Part shown: positions 8,635-18,309 of the stretch, in pieces
How positions within the stretch are numbered: the stretch's first letter is position 1
Layout of the letters: the number at the start of each line of letters is the position of its first letter
Origin: Ancylomarina longa
Lineage (GTDB): Bacteria > Bacteroidota > Bacteroidia > Bacteroidales > Marinifilaceae
Assembly (NCBI RefSeq): GCF_003996985.1
Contig: NZ_RJJX01000014.1
Coordinates: forward strand, 10,731 to 74,730
Direction of reading: 5' to 3'
Length of the DNA: 64,000 nucleotides
Translations under genes and position numbers: made by a program
The notes under the pieces: model-generated
Told to the model about the DNA's origin: nothing
The model's database searches: none
What the model saw: only the letters and a program-made list of their open reading frames with translations

Positions 8635-9169
8635 TGTTGCTTAATTTTTTTTCAAATGTAATAAATATTGAATATGTACTTTCAGTAGAATTTGAAATTA
8701 TTTGATCTTTTTAGTCTCAATATTCAATCTATGTTTTGGTTTAAGATATTATTTGAGGAATGTAATAAGAGTTAGAGGTAAGAAATGCAATCGGATTTAG
8801 TGCTATAAATATTTAAATGTAGAGCAGTTAAGGTGTAGAATTAGATAAGAGAAGAAATATCGATAGTTTTTTTTTAAAAAAAACAGGCTAAATTGGTCTT
8901 TCCAATGTTTATTTTCAAAAGGAGGCGATTAATGTCGTTACTCGTTTGATTTTGAATCCTAAGTGAGATAGCAACGGCTTTGTTTATGTTATAAAACACT
9001 TTTTAAAAATAGGACGGAATCATCTAATAGCTGATAAAAGTCATGAAGTTTAAGTAGTTAAAAACTTGTTAATTTTTGTTAAAAGCATTTAAAATGCTAT
9101 TTTTAGAGCCTAGAATTACCATTAACCATTTTGCATCTTTACTTAATTACTAACTAAAAAGTTTTTTTT
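8635..9169. other. Non-coding stretch between pepD and the SusC gene
   Basis: These 535 bases hold the divergent promoter region and the leader of the SusC/SusD operon; no coding frame is convincing. A T9A8 run lies at 8867-8883. A small palindrome AGCATTT/AAATGCT at 9084-9098, followed by a T run, could be an operator or a leader hairpin. I could not assign a regulator or a clean promoter. Confidence 0.5.
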
Positions 9170-12100
9170 ATGAAAAAAATGATTGGACTGTTTGTCTTTC
9201 TCATCTTTATGGGACTACAAATAGTAAATGCGCAAAGCAAACAGATTACTGGTACTGTAACCAGTGCTGACGATGGTCTGGGCATGCCCGGAGTATCTGT
9301 TGTTCTTAAAGGTACTACCATAGGTGCTAGTACTGATATTGACGGAAAATATTCTTTAGAAGCTAAATCATCAGATGTTTTGATGTTTAGTTTTGTAGGT
9401 ATGGTTTCTCAGGAAATTGCCGTTGGAAACAAAACTGTAATTAATGCGGTTTTAGAAACTGAATCGATAGGTGTTGATGAGGTTGTTGTTACTGCATTAG
9501 GTATTACTCGTAAGAAGAAAGCTTTAGGATACTCCGTTACTGACTTAGGTGGTGACGATGTAACTAAAGTAAAGCAACAAAACCTTGTAAGTTCATTATC
9601 AGGTAAGGTTGCTGGTGTTCAAATTAAACAATCTAATAACTTTGGTGGTTCTACCAATATGACCATTCGTGGTAATTCTTCCATTTATGGCGGAAATCAG
9701 CCATTATTTGTTGTGGATGGAGTTCCTGTTGGTGGAGGTACTTTTAACTCTGCAGCTCAACGTGGTGGTAGTACTGGTTATGACTATGGTAACGCTCTAT
9801 CAGATATCAATCCTGACGATATCGCTAACATGAGTGTTTTGAAAGGTGCTGCCGCAACCGCTATTTATGGTTCACGTGGTGCTAATGGTGTTGTGATGAT
9901 TACAACCAAAAAAGGTACAAAAAGAAAAGGTGTTGGTATCAGTGTAAATTCTGGTATTACTATTGGTAAGATTGATAAAGATACCTTTGCTAAGTATCAA
10001 AAGGAATATGGTGGAGGTTATGGTCCTTATTATGGATCAACCGGATACTTTGAAGATATTGATGTAGATGGTGATGGAACTCTTGATTTAGCTGTGCCAA
10101 ATTACGATGATGCTTCTTATGGTGCTAAGTTTGATGGAACAAGTGTTTACCAGTGGGATTCGTTTGTTCCTGAATCTCCAAATTACTTGAAAAAGTATGA
10201 ATATAAAGGTGCAGAACATGATCCTGTTGACTTTTTTGAAACAGAAGTTGGCTATTCTAACAATGTTGAATTTACCGGTGGTAATGATCAAGGTAATTTC
10301 CGTTTAAGCTATACTAATTTCCATACAAATGGTGTTTTACCAAACTCTAAATTGAATAGAAATACAATTGCTTTTAATGGTGATTATAAGATTAACGAGA
10401 AGTTAAAAGTTGGTGTTAGTGCCAATACGTCTTTCCAATATACCAAAGGACGTAACTCTACTGGTTATTCAGACAATATCATGTCATCTATGCGTCAGTG
10501 GTGGCAAGTAAATACTGATGTTAAAGCTCAGGAATCTATCTATAAGCAAACCAGAAAAAATTACACTTGGAATAACACTTCTACTATTGGTGGTGATGCA
10601 GTGACTGGTTTGTATTGGGATAATCCATATTGGTCGAGATTCGAAAATTACGAAACAGATAATCGTGATAGAATTTTCGGTAATGCTTATTTCAATTTGG
10701 AAGCTACGGATTGGATGAATGTTACAGGTCGTGTGTCTATTGATACTTATAACACTTTGCGTGAAGAACGTAGAGCTGTAGGTTCTGTTGCTGCTCCTTT
10801 TGGATTATTAAGAGCTGATGAAGGTTCTGGTTATCAGAGAAGTGAGATTTCATTTAAAGAAATCAACTATGACTTAATGGCCAATTATCATTTCGATTTA
10901 AATGAAGATTTTGCTTTAGCTGGACTTGTTGGTTTCAACATGAGAGATGAAGCAACCGGTCAATATTATGCTTCTACTCTTGGTGGACTAGTTGTACCGG
11001 ATTTGTATTCTTTAAGTAATTCTGTGGTTACTCCTTCTGCTCCTGTTGAGACATTGCGTAGGAAAAGAGTTTATGGCTTATACGCACAAGCTACTTTCTC
11101 ATACAAAGATTTAGTTTATCTTGATTTAACTGATAGAGTTGATAAGTCATCTTCTCTTCCTACAAGTGAAAACACTTATAATTATTACTCAGCTGCAGCT
11201 AGTTACTTGTTCTCTTCTCAATTAGAGCTTCCTTGGTTAAACCTTGGTAAATTAAGAATGAGTTATGCAACTGTAGGTAACGATACTGATGCCTTAAATG
11301 TAAATGATACATTTACTAAATTGGATAATTTTGGTACATACACATTATTCTCATTTCCTTCTACAAAGAACAATAAGGATTTAAAATCAGAATTATCTTC
11401 AGAATTTGAAACTGGTTTGGAAACTAAAATGTTCAATAATCGTTTGGGTGTAGATGTTTCTTATTACTACAAGAAAACCAAAGATATGTTGATTCCTGTT
11501 GAGGTATCTAAGGCTACCGGTTATTCTTTCCGTTGGGTAAATGCTGCGACAGTTGAGAATAAAGGTTTTGAGGTTGCTGTTTATGGTGCTCCGGTAAAAA
11601 CAAAAGATTTCTCTTGGGAAATTAGCGCAAACTGGGCAAGAAACCGTAATAAGGTTCTTGATTTATTCTCAGGTGTTGATAATATCGTGATCAATTCTTA
11701 TCAAGGTGGTATTTCAATTAATGCAACCAAAGGTGAAGCTTTAGGAACTATTCGTGGTACTGGTTTCGTTTTCGATGAGAATGGAAATAAAGTTATTAAT
11801 TCTTCAGGTTATTATAAATCTCAATCAGACCAGGTAATTGGTAATCAAAATCCTGATTGGACAGGTGGTGTAACCAATACACTTAGCTATAAAGGACTTA
11901 CTTTAAGTTTCCTTATTGATGTTCAACAAGGTGGTGATGTATATTCTTTGGATATGCACTACGGACAAGGAACAGGTGTTCTTGCTCATACTGCTGGTTT
12001 AAATGAATTGGGAAATCCTAAGAGAGATCCTGTTGCCGATGGTGGTGGTATTTTAAATGTTGGTGTAACCGAAGATGGTGCTGTTAATACAACCCGAGCT

Positions 12101-12415
12101 CGTGCTGATTTTTATGGCGGTGCTTATTATTGGGGTAATTCTTCAAGAAACCCTGCTGCGCTTACTGTTTATGATGCATCATTCGTGAAGTTGAGAGAAA
12201 TGTCCTTAACTTATAATTTACCTAAAAAATTGGTTAGCGGATTCGCTAATAATGTTTCATTATCCTTGGTAGGTAGAAATCTATGGATCATCAGTAAGCA
12301 TGTGCCTTACGCAGATCCAGAATCAGGTCTATCTGCAGGTCTAGCTCAAGGTTATTTGTCTGGATCTTATCCAACAGTAAGAAGTTTTGGATTTAATGTT
12401 AAGGTTGATTTTTAA
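9170..12415 (+). CDS. SusC/RagA-family TonB-linked outer membrane transporter
   Basis: A 1081-residue SusC-type protein. It has a signal peptide (cleavage after ...QIVNA), then a carboxypeptidase-regulatory-like domain (KQITGTVTSADDGLGMPGV, ASTDIDGKYSLEA), a plug domain (DEVVVTALGITRKKKALGYS, SIRG-type TIRGNSSIYGGNQPLF, IYGSRGANGVVMITTKKG), and a long beta barrel ending SFGFNVKVDF. These proteins import glycans, peptides or other bulky nutrients in complex with a SusD lipoprotein, which is encoded 17 bases downstream. No sigma/anti-sigma pair, sensor or hydrolase is adjacent, so the substrate cannot be told. Confidence 0.96.
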   Translation: MKKMIGLFVFLIFMGLQIVNAQSKQITGTVTSADDGLGMPGVSVVLKGTTIGASTDIDGKYSLEAKSSDVLMFSFVGMVSQEIAVGNKTVINAVLETESIGVDEVVVTALGITRKKKALGYSVTDLGGDDVTKVKQQNLVSSLSGKVAGVQIKQSNNFGGSTNMTIRGNSSIYGGNQPLFVVDGVPVGGGTFNSAAQRGGSTGYDYGNALSDINPDDIANMSVLKGAAATAIYGSRGANGVVMITTKKGTKRKGVGISVNSGITIGKIDKDTFAKYQKEYGGGYGPYYGSTGYFEDIDVDGDGTLDLAVPNYDDASYGAKFDGTSVYQWDSFVPESPNYLKKYEYKGAEHDPVDFFETEVGYSNNVEFTGGNDQGNFRLSYTNFHTNGVLPNSKLNRNTIAFNGDYKINEKLKVGVSANTSFQYTKGRNSTGYSDNIMSSMRQWWQVNTDVKAQESIYKQTRKNYTWNNTSTIGGDAVTGLYWDNPYWSRFENYETDNRDRIFGNAYFNLEATDWMNVTGRVSIDTYNTLREERRAVGSVAAPFGLLRADEGSGYQRSEISFKEINYDLMANYHFDLNEDFALAGLVGFNMRDEATGQYYASTLGGLVVPDLYSLSNSVVTPSAPVETLRRKRVYGLYAQATFSYKDLVYLDLTDRVDKSSSLPTSENTYNYYSAAASYLFSSQLELPWLNLGKLRMSYATVGNDTDALNVNDTFTKLDNFGTYTLFSFPSTKNNKDLKSELSSEFETGLETKMFNNRLGVDVSYYYKKTKDMLIPVEVSKATGYSFRWVNAATVENKGFEVAVYGAPVKTKDFSWEISANWARNRNKVLDLFSGVDNIVINSYQGGISINATKGEALGTIRGTGFVFDENGNKVINSSGYYKSQSDQVIGNQNPDWTGGVTNTLSYKGLTLSFLIDVQQGGDVYSLDMHYGQGTGVLAHTAGLNELGNPKRDPVADGGGILNVGVTEDGAVNTTRARADFYGGAYYWGNSSRNPAALTVYDASFVKLREMSLTYNLPKKLVSGFANNVSLSLVGRNLWIISKHVPYADPESGLSAGLAQGYLSGSYPTVRSFGFNVKVDF

Positions 12416-12432
12416 TTGATAATTGAAAGAAA

Positions 12433-13884
12433 ATGAAAAAATATTTATATAAACTAAGCATATTATTGCTTGTAGTATCGTTTTTCGGGTGTGACTTGAA
12501 TAGTCAGCTTGAAGAGTTAAATGTCGATACTAAAAATCCATCGGAGGTTCCTGGAGAACCGCTATTTACTAATGGAGTTCGAGAGATGTTCGATTTAATG
12601 AACAGTACGAATGTAAATGAAAACGTATTTCGTTTATATGCGCAGTATTGGGCACAAACTACTTATCCTGACGAAAGTCAATACAATCAAGTTACAAGGA
12701 ATATCGGCCGAAATATGTGGCGAACTTTGTACAGAAATACTTTGAAGGATATTAGTGGTGCTAAGGAGATAATCTCCTTACAGGAAACAGTTACTCCAGT
12801 TGAAGAAGCTGTTAAGAAGAATAAGTTAGCTGTAATTGATATAACAGAGGTATACGCTTATTCTACTTTGGTTGATATTTTTGGTAATGTACCATTTACT
12901 GAGGCTTTGGATATAGAAAATCCATCTCCAAAATATGATGATGCAGCTACTATTTATACTGCTATTATTGCTGAATTGGATGCAGCTATTGCTTCTATTG
13001 ATCCTGCTAATGTCGGTTTTGATAATGCTGATCCTATTTATAATGGAGATATGGCTAAGTGGTTGGCTATGGCTAATTCATTGAAACTTCGTTTAGCACT
13101 TCGTTTAGCTGATGTTGATCCTGCTACTTCTAAAACTATGGCAGAACAAGCTGCTTCTGGTGTAATTGCTGACAATGGTGGAAATTTTGGTATTCAATAT
13201 ACCGATGCTTCTCCTAATACCAATCCATTATGGGTTGATTTAGTAGCTAGTGGAAGAAAAGATTTTATTCCTTCATCAGTTTTGACTGACTATATGAATA
13301 ATGTGAATGATCCAAGAAGACCTATTTATTTTAGTGATCCTAGTGGTGTTTATTCTGGTGGTGTTTATGGTGACGCAAATGCTTCATCAGGTTTTTCACA
13401 AATCGGTGATATCATTAAAGAACCAGATCTATTAGGTACTATTCTTTCTTATTCTGAAACAGAATTTCTATTAGCAGAAGCTGTTGAACGTGGTTATGCT
13501 GTTGGTGGAACTGCTGAAGAGCATTATGATGCTGCAATCAAAGCATCTATGGATGAATGGGGTGTTAGTACTGCTGATGCCGATGCATATCTTTTGGAAG
13601 CTGATGTTGCCTATACTACTGCACCTGGTGCTTGGAAACAAAAGATTGGTTCTCAGAAATGGTTAGCAATGTATAATATGGGTTTTGAAGGATGGACTGC
13701 ATGGAGATTGTTAGATTTTACCGGTATTTTGGTAGCTCCTCCAGATATGTCTTTATCAGATATTCCTACTCGCTTTATCTATCCTATTGAAGAGGCTGTT
13801 TTGAATGGTGCTCAACTTGACGCTGCTGCAACCGCAATAGGTGGTGATTTAAAATCAACTAAAATTTTCTGGGATAAAAACTAG
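12433..13884 (+). CDS. SusD/RagB-family outer membrane lipoprotein (SusD_2 type)
   Basis: A 483-residue lipoprotein with lipobox ending at Cys20 (VVSFFGC), the surface lid and binding partner of the SusC protein immediately upstream. It resembles the SusD-like_2 subfamily: RLYAQYWAQTTYPDESQYNQ near residue 70, DIFGNVPFTEAL near 155, LLAEAVERG near 345, and the C-terminal MYNMGFEGWTAWRLLDFTG. The close spacing and the shared terminator make it the second and last gene of the operon. Confidence 0.93.
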   Translation: MKKYLYKLSILLLVVSFFGCDLNSQLEELNVDTKNPSEVPGEPLFTNGVREMFDLMNSTNVNENVFRLYAQYWAQTTYPDESQYNQVTRNIGRNMWRTLYRNTLKDISGAKEIISLQETVTPVEEAVKKNKLAVIDITEVYAYSTLVDIFGNVPFTEALDIENPSPKYDDAATIYTAIIAELDAAIASIDPANVGFDNADPIYNGDMAKWLAMANSLKLRLALRLADVDPATSKTMAEQAASGVIADNGGNFGIQYTDASPNTNPLWVDLVASGRKDFIPSSVLTDYMNNVNDPRRPIYFSDPSGVYSGGVYGDANASSGFSQIGDIIKEPDLLGTILSYSETEFLLAEAVERGYAVGGTAEEHYDAAIKASMDEWGVSTADADAYLLEADVAYTTAPGAWKQKIGSQKWLAMYNMGFEGWTAWRLLDFTGILVAPPDMSLSDIPTRFIYPIEEAVLNGAQLDAAATAIGGDLKSTKIFWDKN

Positions 13885-13908
13885 TTTTTATTCTCGTTAA
13901 TAATATTG

Positions 13909-13936
13909 GAGGCTGCCATTTGGCAGCCTCTTTTTT
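13909..13936 (+). terminator. Terminator after SusD
   Basis: GAGGCTGCC / GGCAGCCTC form a 9-bp perfect stem with a 4-base loop and a T6 tail, 24 bases after the stop. Confidence 0.92.
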
Positions 13937-14098
13937 ATTACTAATATTTAATGTGGTAGGAAATAGACTTGAATCTTGTGAAGCGAATAGATGGAGTGAT
14001 CAAGTAACTTTGAGATACTCACACACAATTTTAAATCCAGCGAATACTTATACTCAAGTAGGATAACTTCAATATGATAGTAAACAAGGAATAAAGAA

Positions 14099-14140
14099 AC
14101 CTCCTTTAAAAATCTAGATTTTAGAAGTTAAAGGAGGTTA
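14099..14140. repeat. 12-bp perfect inverted repeat containing AGGAGG
   Basis: AACCTCCTTTAA and TTAAAGGAGGTT are separated by 18 bases in the otherwise featureless 13937-14267 gap. There is no T run, so it is not an obvious terminator. The right arm contains the anti-SD complement AAAGGAGG, and the left arm would mask it in RNA. Confidence 0.5.
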
Positions 14141-14267
14141 TAAAAATTGCTTAGGATACAATTACATATTGTTCTAATATTAAGAATTATTCAAATTAAG
14201 AGGATGTAAAATGAAGTGGAAATAATTCCTCAAATTTGTTTATATTCTAGTTTTAAATTGCAGTACT

Positions 14268-14990
14268 TTATTTTTTTAAATAATTATAGTAGGTAATTAT
14301 CTTACGCAAATCGCATTCTTTCTTAATATTTAATCTGTTGGATTTTATATAATTACTAATTTGCTTTTTCTCTTCACCTAAAAGATTTATGAGTGTAGAT
14401 TTATTGGCAATGAAGCTAACATTTGGAGTTTCTCCCTTAGTAAGAAAAAATTCCGTTTTATTCTTCTTAAATTCTGCAGGTCTTGCATCTTGATAGCCTC
14501 TAGAGGGTTTAGCTTTAATATAGGCGATTGTTTTTCGAGCATATAAATTGATAGATCCTTTTTCAAGCCTTTCAAAATAACCAATTTTTTGGGAATTGTC
14601 GTACTTGAATACCTTTTTTTCATAAACAATACCTTTAATAGATAGTTGTTTTATTGGAAATTTATTTGATATCTCGAGAGCAAACGAATCTTTTTTAAAT
14701 TCCATTATATCTTCATAGGCATTGTACCGCAAATAAATTCCACTATACAGAGTACTATCTTTTGTAATGATATTACCTTTCTCAAAATTTTTAGAAAGGT
14801 AGGGAGTTCCTGTTATTTGCTCGATATCAGTATTCGACATTTTCTTACTGATAACCATATCATTGTATTTTTTCACTACTGCAGGGTCGTATAAATTTAA
14901 ATTATTATATAATTTTTGGGGAGTATGTTGCCCAAAAGAATTACAATAAATCAATACAAAAAGGAATAATAAATAATGTTTAGTTTTCAT
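14268..14990 (-). CDS. Secreted protein of unknown function
   Basis: A 240-residue protein with a clear signal peptide (MKTKHYLLFLFVLIYCNSFG, cleavage before or at Q21). The mature part is lysine- and tyrosine-rich with alternating short strands (LYSGIYLRYNAYEDIMEFK, INLYARKTIAYIKAKPSRGY) and ends in a basic stretch. I recognise no family or catalytic motif. A possible gene-internal ATG exists, but the signal peptide supports the first ATG. The next gene upstream is a TonB-receptor remnant; a functional link is not evident. Confidence 0.65.
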   Translation of the reverse strand: MKTKHYLLFLFVLIYCNSFGQHTPQKLYNNLNLYDPAVVKKYNDMVISKKMSNTDIEQITGTPYLSKNFEKGNIITKDSTLYSGIYLRYNAYEDIMEFKKDSFALEISNKFPIKQLSIKGIVYEKKVFKYDNSQKIGYFERLEKGSINLYARKTIAYIKAKPSRGYQDARPAEFKKNKTEFFLTKGETPNVSFIANKSTLINLLGEEKKQISNYIKSNRLNIKKECDLRKIITYYNYLKK

Positions 14991-15101
14991 AATAAATAAA
15001 TATTAATTCGATTTACTCATAGAATAATTTAAATTTAAGGAATTTATTTTAATATTATAGCCTCCTCCCATTTTTATTAAAGCTTGATAATCTATCTATT
15101 A

Positions 15102-16193
15102 CTATTTTATTTTGTAGGTTAGTGATGCTATTATATTCCTTCCTGCAGCGCATATTCCCGAAGAGTAAGGTCTGTAGCGTTTGTTTAGGAGGTTTTCTAT
15201 GGTAAATTGAAGATGAACATGGTGTTTAAATTGATAGGAAACACTTGTGTTTAGAATTGTCCAAGAGGGAGAATACGGTAGGTCATTTGAATTTTTGGCA
15301 TATAAATAGGCTTTACCTCGTTCTGAGTCGGCTAAATTTTTATAATTAATATGGCCGTTAAATTGCATTGTTAATCTTGATGTGAATTTTTGAGATTTAA
15401 ATTTTAGTATAAAGTTGCCAAAAATTGGAGGAACATGGCGAACAGGACTTCCATTTTTGTATTTTCCTTGAGTAGAATTAATAAAAGAAGAAGCATTTAA
15501 TTTATCTGAAATTTTTAAAATGGCCTGAAAACTAGTCCCATAAATTTTAGTATTATCTTCATTTACTAGTGCTTGTACTTCACTCAATTCGCCATCATAT
15601 AGAATTGTATTTTTACTGTTAAAAGTAAACTCCTCCCTTACCATTGCCTGATCTAAATAGGAATAAAAGATATTTACATCCAGAAATAATTGGTTAAAGA
15701 ATGTTTTACTAATATCTCCTTCTAAATTATAAACATACTCCGGTTTTAGATCTTTATTAGGAACAATAACTTTGCCAGGTTCAGAATCGAATACTTTGCC
15801 TACATCATCTATATTAGGTGCACGAAAGCCTGTTGTAGAATTCAATTTGTTTGATAGTTGATGAGTAACGCCAATAGCTCCGGTTAGTGCTCCATTAGAA
15901 AGATTTAAATTATCAAAAGGAAAAGGATAAAAGCTAGTATTTAGCTTTGCATTAATCCAGCTTTGGGAATATCTAATTCCTGAATTTATTATCCAAACAG
16001 GATTTAACAACCATTTGAAATTTGAGTATAGTGCAAAACTCAAATACGTTGATCCATAGGGATAACGACTGGAGATTTCTTCTCGTACATTTGAAGAAAT
16101 ATTATTTTCAAATCCTTTTGATTTTAGGAAGTTATGAGTCCATTCTGCTCCATAAAAGAGAGAACAATTTTTATTTAATTTATCTACTGACCT
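15102..16193 (-). pseudogene. TonB-dependent receptor remnant, 5' half missing
   Basis: The frame encodes the C-terminal ~363 residues of a TonB-dependent receptor barrel: GAEWTHNFLKSKGFENNISS, TGFRAPNIDDVGKVF (typical TBDR barrel motif), FTIENLLNKRYRPYSSGI, ending NIIASLTYKIK. It stays open upstream of the first possible start (TTG at 16043) and continues with receptor-like sequence to an in-frame TAG at 16194-16196. Beyond that only ~50 bases remain before the terminator of the next gene, so signal peptide, plug and N-terminal strands are absent. This is a deletion remnant, not a simple frameshift. The intact C-terminal sequence suggests the loss is fairly recent. Confidence 0.85.
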
Positions 16194-16247
16194 CTATAAT
16201 TTTAATTTATTTCAAATATATGATTAATATCTCAACTTGAGAATGAA

Positions 16248-16275
16248 AAAAGGCATCATTTCTGATGCCTTTATA
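16248..16275 (-). terminator. Terminator after the M49-like lipoprotein gene
   Basis: AAAGGCATCA / TGATGCCTTT form a 10-bp stem with a 4-base loop. On the minus strand it is followed by a T run, about 20 bases after the stop codon at 16294. Confidence 0.85.
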
Positions 16276-16293
16276 TGAGATGAGAATAGTTTT

Positions 16294-17949
16294 TTAATTT
16301 TGAGTTATTATTTCCTTTTCTCCCTGATCATAAACCAAATCTTTAGGGATTTTTGCTCTTTGAATTTTATATAAATCCTGAAGTAGATTGTTTCGAATAT
16401 ATCCCTTGTCTTTTATTAAATTGTCAGCTGCTTCATAATCTCCATTACCTTCAATCTCCAGAACTAATTTAGATAATGATTCAATTGCTTTCTTCATTTT
16501 ATAGAAATTAACAGAGTAGGTTCTTGTTCGTGGATTGTATTTAAAAGCTTCATTTTCTTCAAAGTAGTAAAACCTTATCATATTAGCTACACCTTGTGAG
16601 TCGGTAACTCCAAATCTGATAGATCTGAATACATCCGCCATATAGGTTACATAGTTGTCCATTAAATCAGTGTCTTTCAATTCACGCATATCGAGTAGTT
16701 TGCCTAATAAAAACATCCTTAATACATCATTTTTTAATTCTGAGATCACATTGTAATGATCTTTTAGTGCTTCTTTTACGCTGCCTTTATTATTGATAGT
16801 TTGTGTAATACCCAAACCATTGCTAATCTCATAAAAAACTGTGTTTTGAAAAAAAGACTTGAATTTAACATGTTTTTTTTGTTTTTCTTCTATTACGATA
16901 TTAGTGATAGGAGTTAATATTTGTTCAAATTTAGCTTGCATTACATTCTTAAAATGTAATTTTCTAGTTCCGCATTTGATAAGATTATCTCCTATTGGTA
17001 AATTCAGTCCAATTAGTTTATTTCCTGCATTACAATAACCCGAATTATATAGTACATCGTAAATAATTATATCAGCTGAATTTTCAGGTGATTCCTGTTT
17101 AAATTCATCACTAACCGGAAGGTTTTTTTGTAAGAACGGAAGAAGTAAAGAATATTTTTCTACGTTTTTTGTCCATTCTTTATTCTTTAATAGAATCATG
17201 GCACCGTAAGAATATTTAGTCCAGATTAAGTGATCTTCCGTATTTACAATAGGTCCAGCGATGAAGTCTAAATCTACATCTTTTAAATCCATCCAAAGTT
17301 GGTCACTTTTATCGAAATTATCGTTAAGAAGATCTTCAGCTCTTTGAAGAAGATAGGCCTTAAATTCATTTGATTTGGTTAACATTGCGGCAGCTTTTAG
17401 GTGTTTAGCTGCTTCCTTTAATTCATCAGCAAATTCAATATGGTATGGAACTACGTTCAGTTTATCATTGGCATCCCTGGTAATCATGGTATAAGGGCTA
17501 AATTTTGCATCATTTTTTAATGCAAAGAATTCTTCCTGATTGAAATCTCTTGGAAAGAATCCCACTCCTAAAGGTCGTGGAGGAAAGTCATCCGTGAAAG
17601 GAGTAAATCCATCCAAACGATCCCAAGGGCCATAATTGATCATGGCATATTTTTTCATGTCCGGATCGGAAATATCATTTAATAAATAAGCCTTAACACC
17701 ATAAGCTTGCCGCCAGTAGATTTCATCTATAGCATTAGCAGCTTCGACCAATTGTGCGAATAGCTTGATTTGTTGAGGAGATAGTTTACTTAAATCGGCA
17801 GAAAGTTTAACTTCTGCGTAATTGGCTAATTTCCGTTGCATGACAGAGTCGTAATTTTTCGACTTTCGTTGCTTCGCTTCAGGCTGACAGGAAAAAGCTA
17901 CAGCAATCAATGCGGCTAAGCCAAATAAAAAAATGGAGTTTCGTATCAT
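16294..17949 (-). CDS. M49-like (dipeptidyl peptidase III-related) lipoprotein with a degenerate zinc site
   Basis: A 551-residue lipoprotein (lipobox ending at Cys21, VAFSC). It resembles bacterial Zn-dependent hydrolases related to peptidase family M49: DEIYWRQAYG near residue 75, MINYGPWDRLDGFTPF near 105, and a C-terminal helical part. In active members the zinc motif is FHEIAHGLG. Here the aligned segment at residues 372-380 reads FYEISNGLG, so both zinc-binding histidines are replaced (Tyr373, Asn377), while the Glu and the downstream SELKND glutamate (about residue 404) remain. The protein is full length, which argues for a retained non-catalytic role rather than decay. Confidence 0.8.
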   Translation of the reverse strand: MIRNSIFLFGLAALIAVAFSCQPEAKQRKSKNYDSVMQRKLANYAEVKLSADLSKLSPQQIKLFAQLVEAANAIDEIYWRQAYGVKAYLLNDISDPDMKKYAMINYGPWDRLDGFTPFTDDFPPRPLGVGFFPRDFNQEEFFALKNDAKFSPYTMITRDANDKLNVVPYHIEFADELKEAAKHLKAAAMLTKSNEFKAYLLQRAEDLLNDNFDKSDQLWMDLKDVDLDFIAGPIVNTEDHLIWTKYSYGAMILLKNKEWTKNVEKYSLLLPFLQKNLPVSDEFKQESPENSADIIIYDVLYNSGYCNAGNKLIGLNLPIGDNLIKCGTRKLHFKNVMQAKFEQILTPITNIVIEEKQKKHVKFKSFFQNTVFYEISNGLGITQTINNKGSVKEALKDHYNVISELKNDVLRMFLLGKLLDMRELKDTDLMDNYVTYMADVFRSIRFGVTDSQGVANMIRFYYFEENEAFKYNPRTRTYSVNFYKMKKAIESLSKLVLEIEGNGDYEAADNLIKDKGYIRNNLLQDLYKIQRAKIPKDLVYDQGEKEIITQN

Positions 17950-18309
17950 AATAGATGGGTTTTGAAGTTAGATTAACTAGTTGTCAGGAATAAAACTTGG
18001 ATTATTCTTACATTAAGTGTCGAACTTATTTATTGATATTAAAACATCTCATTTTATAAGTTACAAAAAATAGATCTGGAAAAAAAATGTACTCCATTGC
18101 TCTAAAAAAACATTATTTTCACTGATGAATAGCCTTCAGAATAGATGTAGAAAAGCTATGTGTATTTGAAATTTTGTTGGCAGCCCTATCAGTAGAATGA
18201 ATGTTATAAGTCAGAATTTAAAATTTTTAAAGGCGAGTTTTATAAAAAAAAATACGATGAAGTGCATATTATTGCCTTATTGGTACTAAAGAAAATTTCT
18301 TGGTGACTA
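17950..18309. other. Non-coding stretch between PgpH and the M49-like gene
   Basis: These 360 A+T-rich bases hold no supported coding frame or strong hairpin. They presumably carry the minus-strand promoter of the M49-like gene. Confidence 0.5.

Noticed and set aside
8635-9169. Sigma/anti-sigma or hybrid sensor controlling the SusC/SusD operon
   Set aside because: No regulator gene is adjacent, and I found only a short palindrome; a regulator elsewhere is possible but not visible here.
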